IMG/VR virus record: IMGVR_UViG_3300032282_002864
Span: 1-23,872 of that record
Reading direction: 5' to 3' (one strand)
Source of the DNA: a virus
DNA: 23,872 bases
In this document: positions 23,326-23,872 of the stretch, piece by piece
Numbering within the stretch: the stretch's first letter is position 1
How the letters are laid out: each line of letters starts with the position of its first letter
Translations under genes and position numbers: made by a program
Notes under the pieces: model-generated
What the model saw: the letters and a program-made list of their open reading frames with translations, nothing else
What the model was told of the DNA's origin: nothing
Database searches by the model: none

Positions 23326-23872
23326 TTATAACTCCGCCGCAATAGTAACACCTAAATTTCCAGCAGTTCCACTTAAATAAAAAGCTGAACTAGCATTTGT
23401 ATATGTAAAAAGCACATCCGTTCCTGGAGCAAAAAGACCCGTAGTTCCAGTCCAAGTACCACTAACTACAGTAACAGTAGGTACAGCTCTTTTAGTAGTG
23501 TGATAAGTGTAAGTGCAACCATAAGTTGTAGAACTAAAATATGTTCCCCAAAATGGATAGTTAACGCTTGAACCATAAGTTATGGTTTCAAGATACCTCT
23601 GACACAAAGCCAACTCTTGACCATATTGACGATACTCAAATCCAGTAGCACTACTTCCTACTTCTAGTTGAACACCAGTAATGTAGAAGGTTGCTCCGTT
23701 TGTTCCTACTACGGATGTTGCACCTGTAACTGAACGATAATCACCAGCCGCCCATGAGCCAGCAGTTCCGCTATATGTTGAACCCATACCAACACCAAAC
23801 CAAACACGCATACCAATGCCGCTAGTTGTAAGCCAAGTTCCTGTTGTATCGCCTGGAATAGTTACTGAAATA
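23326..23872 (-). CDS. Tail fibre protein, C-terminal part (5' end beyond the window)
   Basis: The frame is open through the right edge of the window, so the gene starts outside and 181 codons are visible. The upstream codons read [13 protein letters not shown], in the same frame as [15 protein letters not shown]. The motif [20 protein letters not shown] and the LCQRYLE segment are typical of the ends of phage fibres with carbohydrate-binding-like folds. It probably helps to recognise the host surface. As the right-most gene here it is transcribed first in this stretch of the operon. Confidence 0.88.
   Translation of the reverse strand, partial: ISVTIPGDTTGTWLTTSGIGMRVWFGVGMGSTYSGTAGSWAAGDYRSVTGATSVVGTNGATFYITGVQLEVGSSATGFEYRQYGQELALCQRYLETITYGSSVNYPFWGTYFSSTTYGCTYTYHTTKRAVPTVTVVSGTWTGTTGLFAPGTDVLFTYTNASSAFYLSGTAGNLGVTIAAEL

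Overview
The window looks like a fragment of an uncultured tailed phage (Caudoviricetes) with a podovirus-like tail. It is almost entirely coding. It carries phage-type replication genes, a lysis cassette, adaptor and nozzle-like tail genes and fibre genes. I see no integrase, repressor, rRNA, tRNA or insertion sequence, and no terminase, portal or major capsid gene, so those probably lie outside. Gene families are named by recognising motifs; no database search was possible. The host is probably a bacterium of fresh or marine water that can obtain cobalamin, because the phage brings a B12-dependent ribonucleotide reductase. I cannot name the host.

Plus strand, 1-3906: nucleotide and replication module. 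It holds the 3' part of a class II ribonucleotide reductase, a small DUF1289 protein with four cysteines, a clear rho-independent terminator, and a family A DNA polymerase with a proofreading domain. The polymerase has Leu and Phe at the two key O-helix positions. This strand converges on the minus-strand operon at about 3907-3912, where one 10-bp hairpin spans the shared boundary.

Minus strand, 23872 down to 3913: one long tightly packed transcription unit, read right to left. Its genes are joined by ATGA or TAATG overlaps or gaps of a few bases. The order is: tail-fibre end, small fibre-associated protein, second fibre-like protein, chaperone-like protein, membrane/coiled-coil protein, holin, signal-anchored T4-type lysozyme, two small basic proteins, two adaptor-like neck proteins, a fibre-like protein, a large nozzle-like tail protein and a small Trp-rich protein. 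Next comes an AT-rich three-gene cassette (unknown, cupin, GNAT acetyltransferase). Five large proteins of probable virion or DNA-ejection function follow: 1084, 322, 581, 300 and 1103 residues.

The most interesting parts are the translationally coupled cupin/GNAT cassette inside the structural operon, a PcfJ-like segment in the 1103-residue protein, a short Gly-Gly motif recurring in several otherwise unrelated proteins, an 18/24-bp tandem repeat in the 1084-residue protein, and the polymerase O-helix substitutions. I did not find a defence system, CRISPR array or other clearly new multi-gene machine. The cupin/GNAT cassette is the best candidate for an undescribed function.
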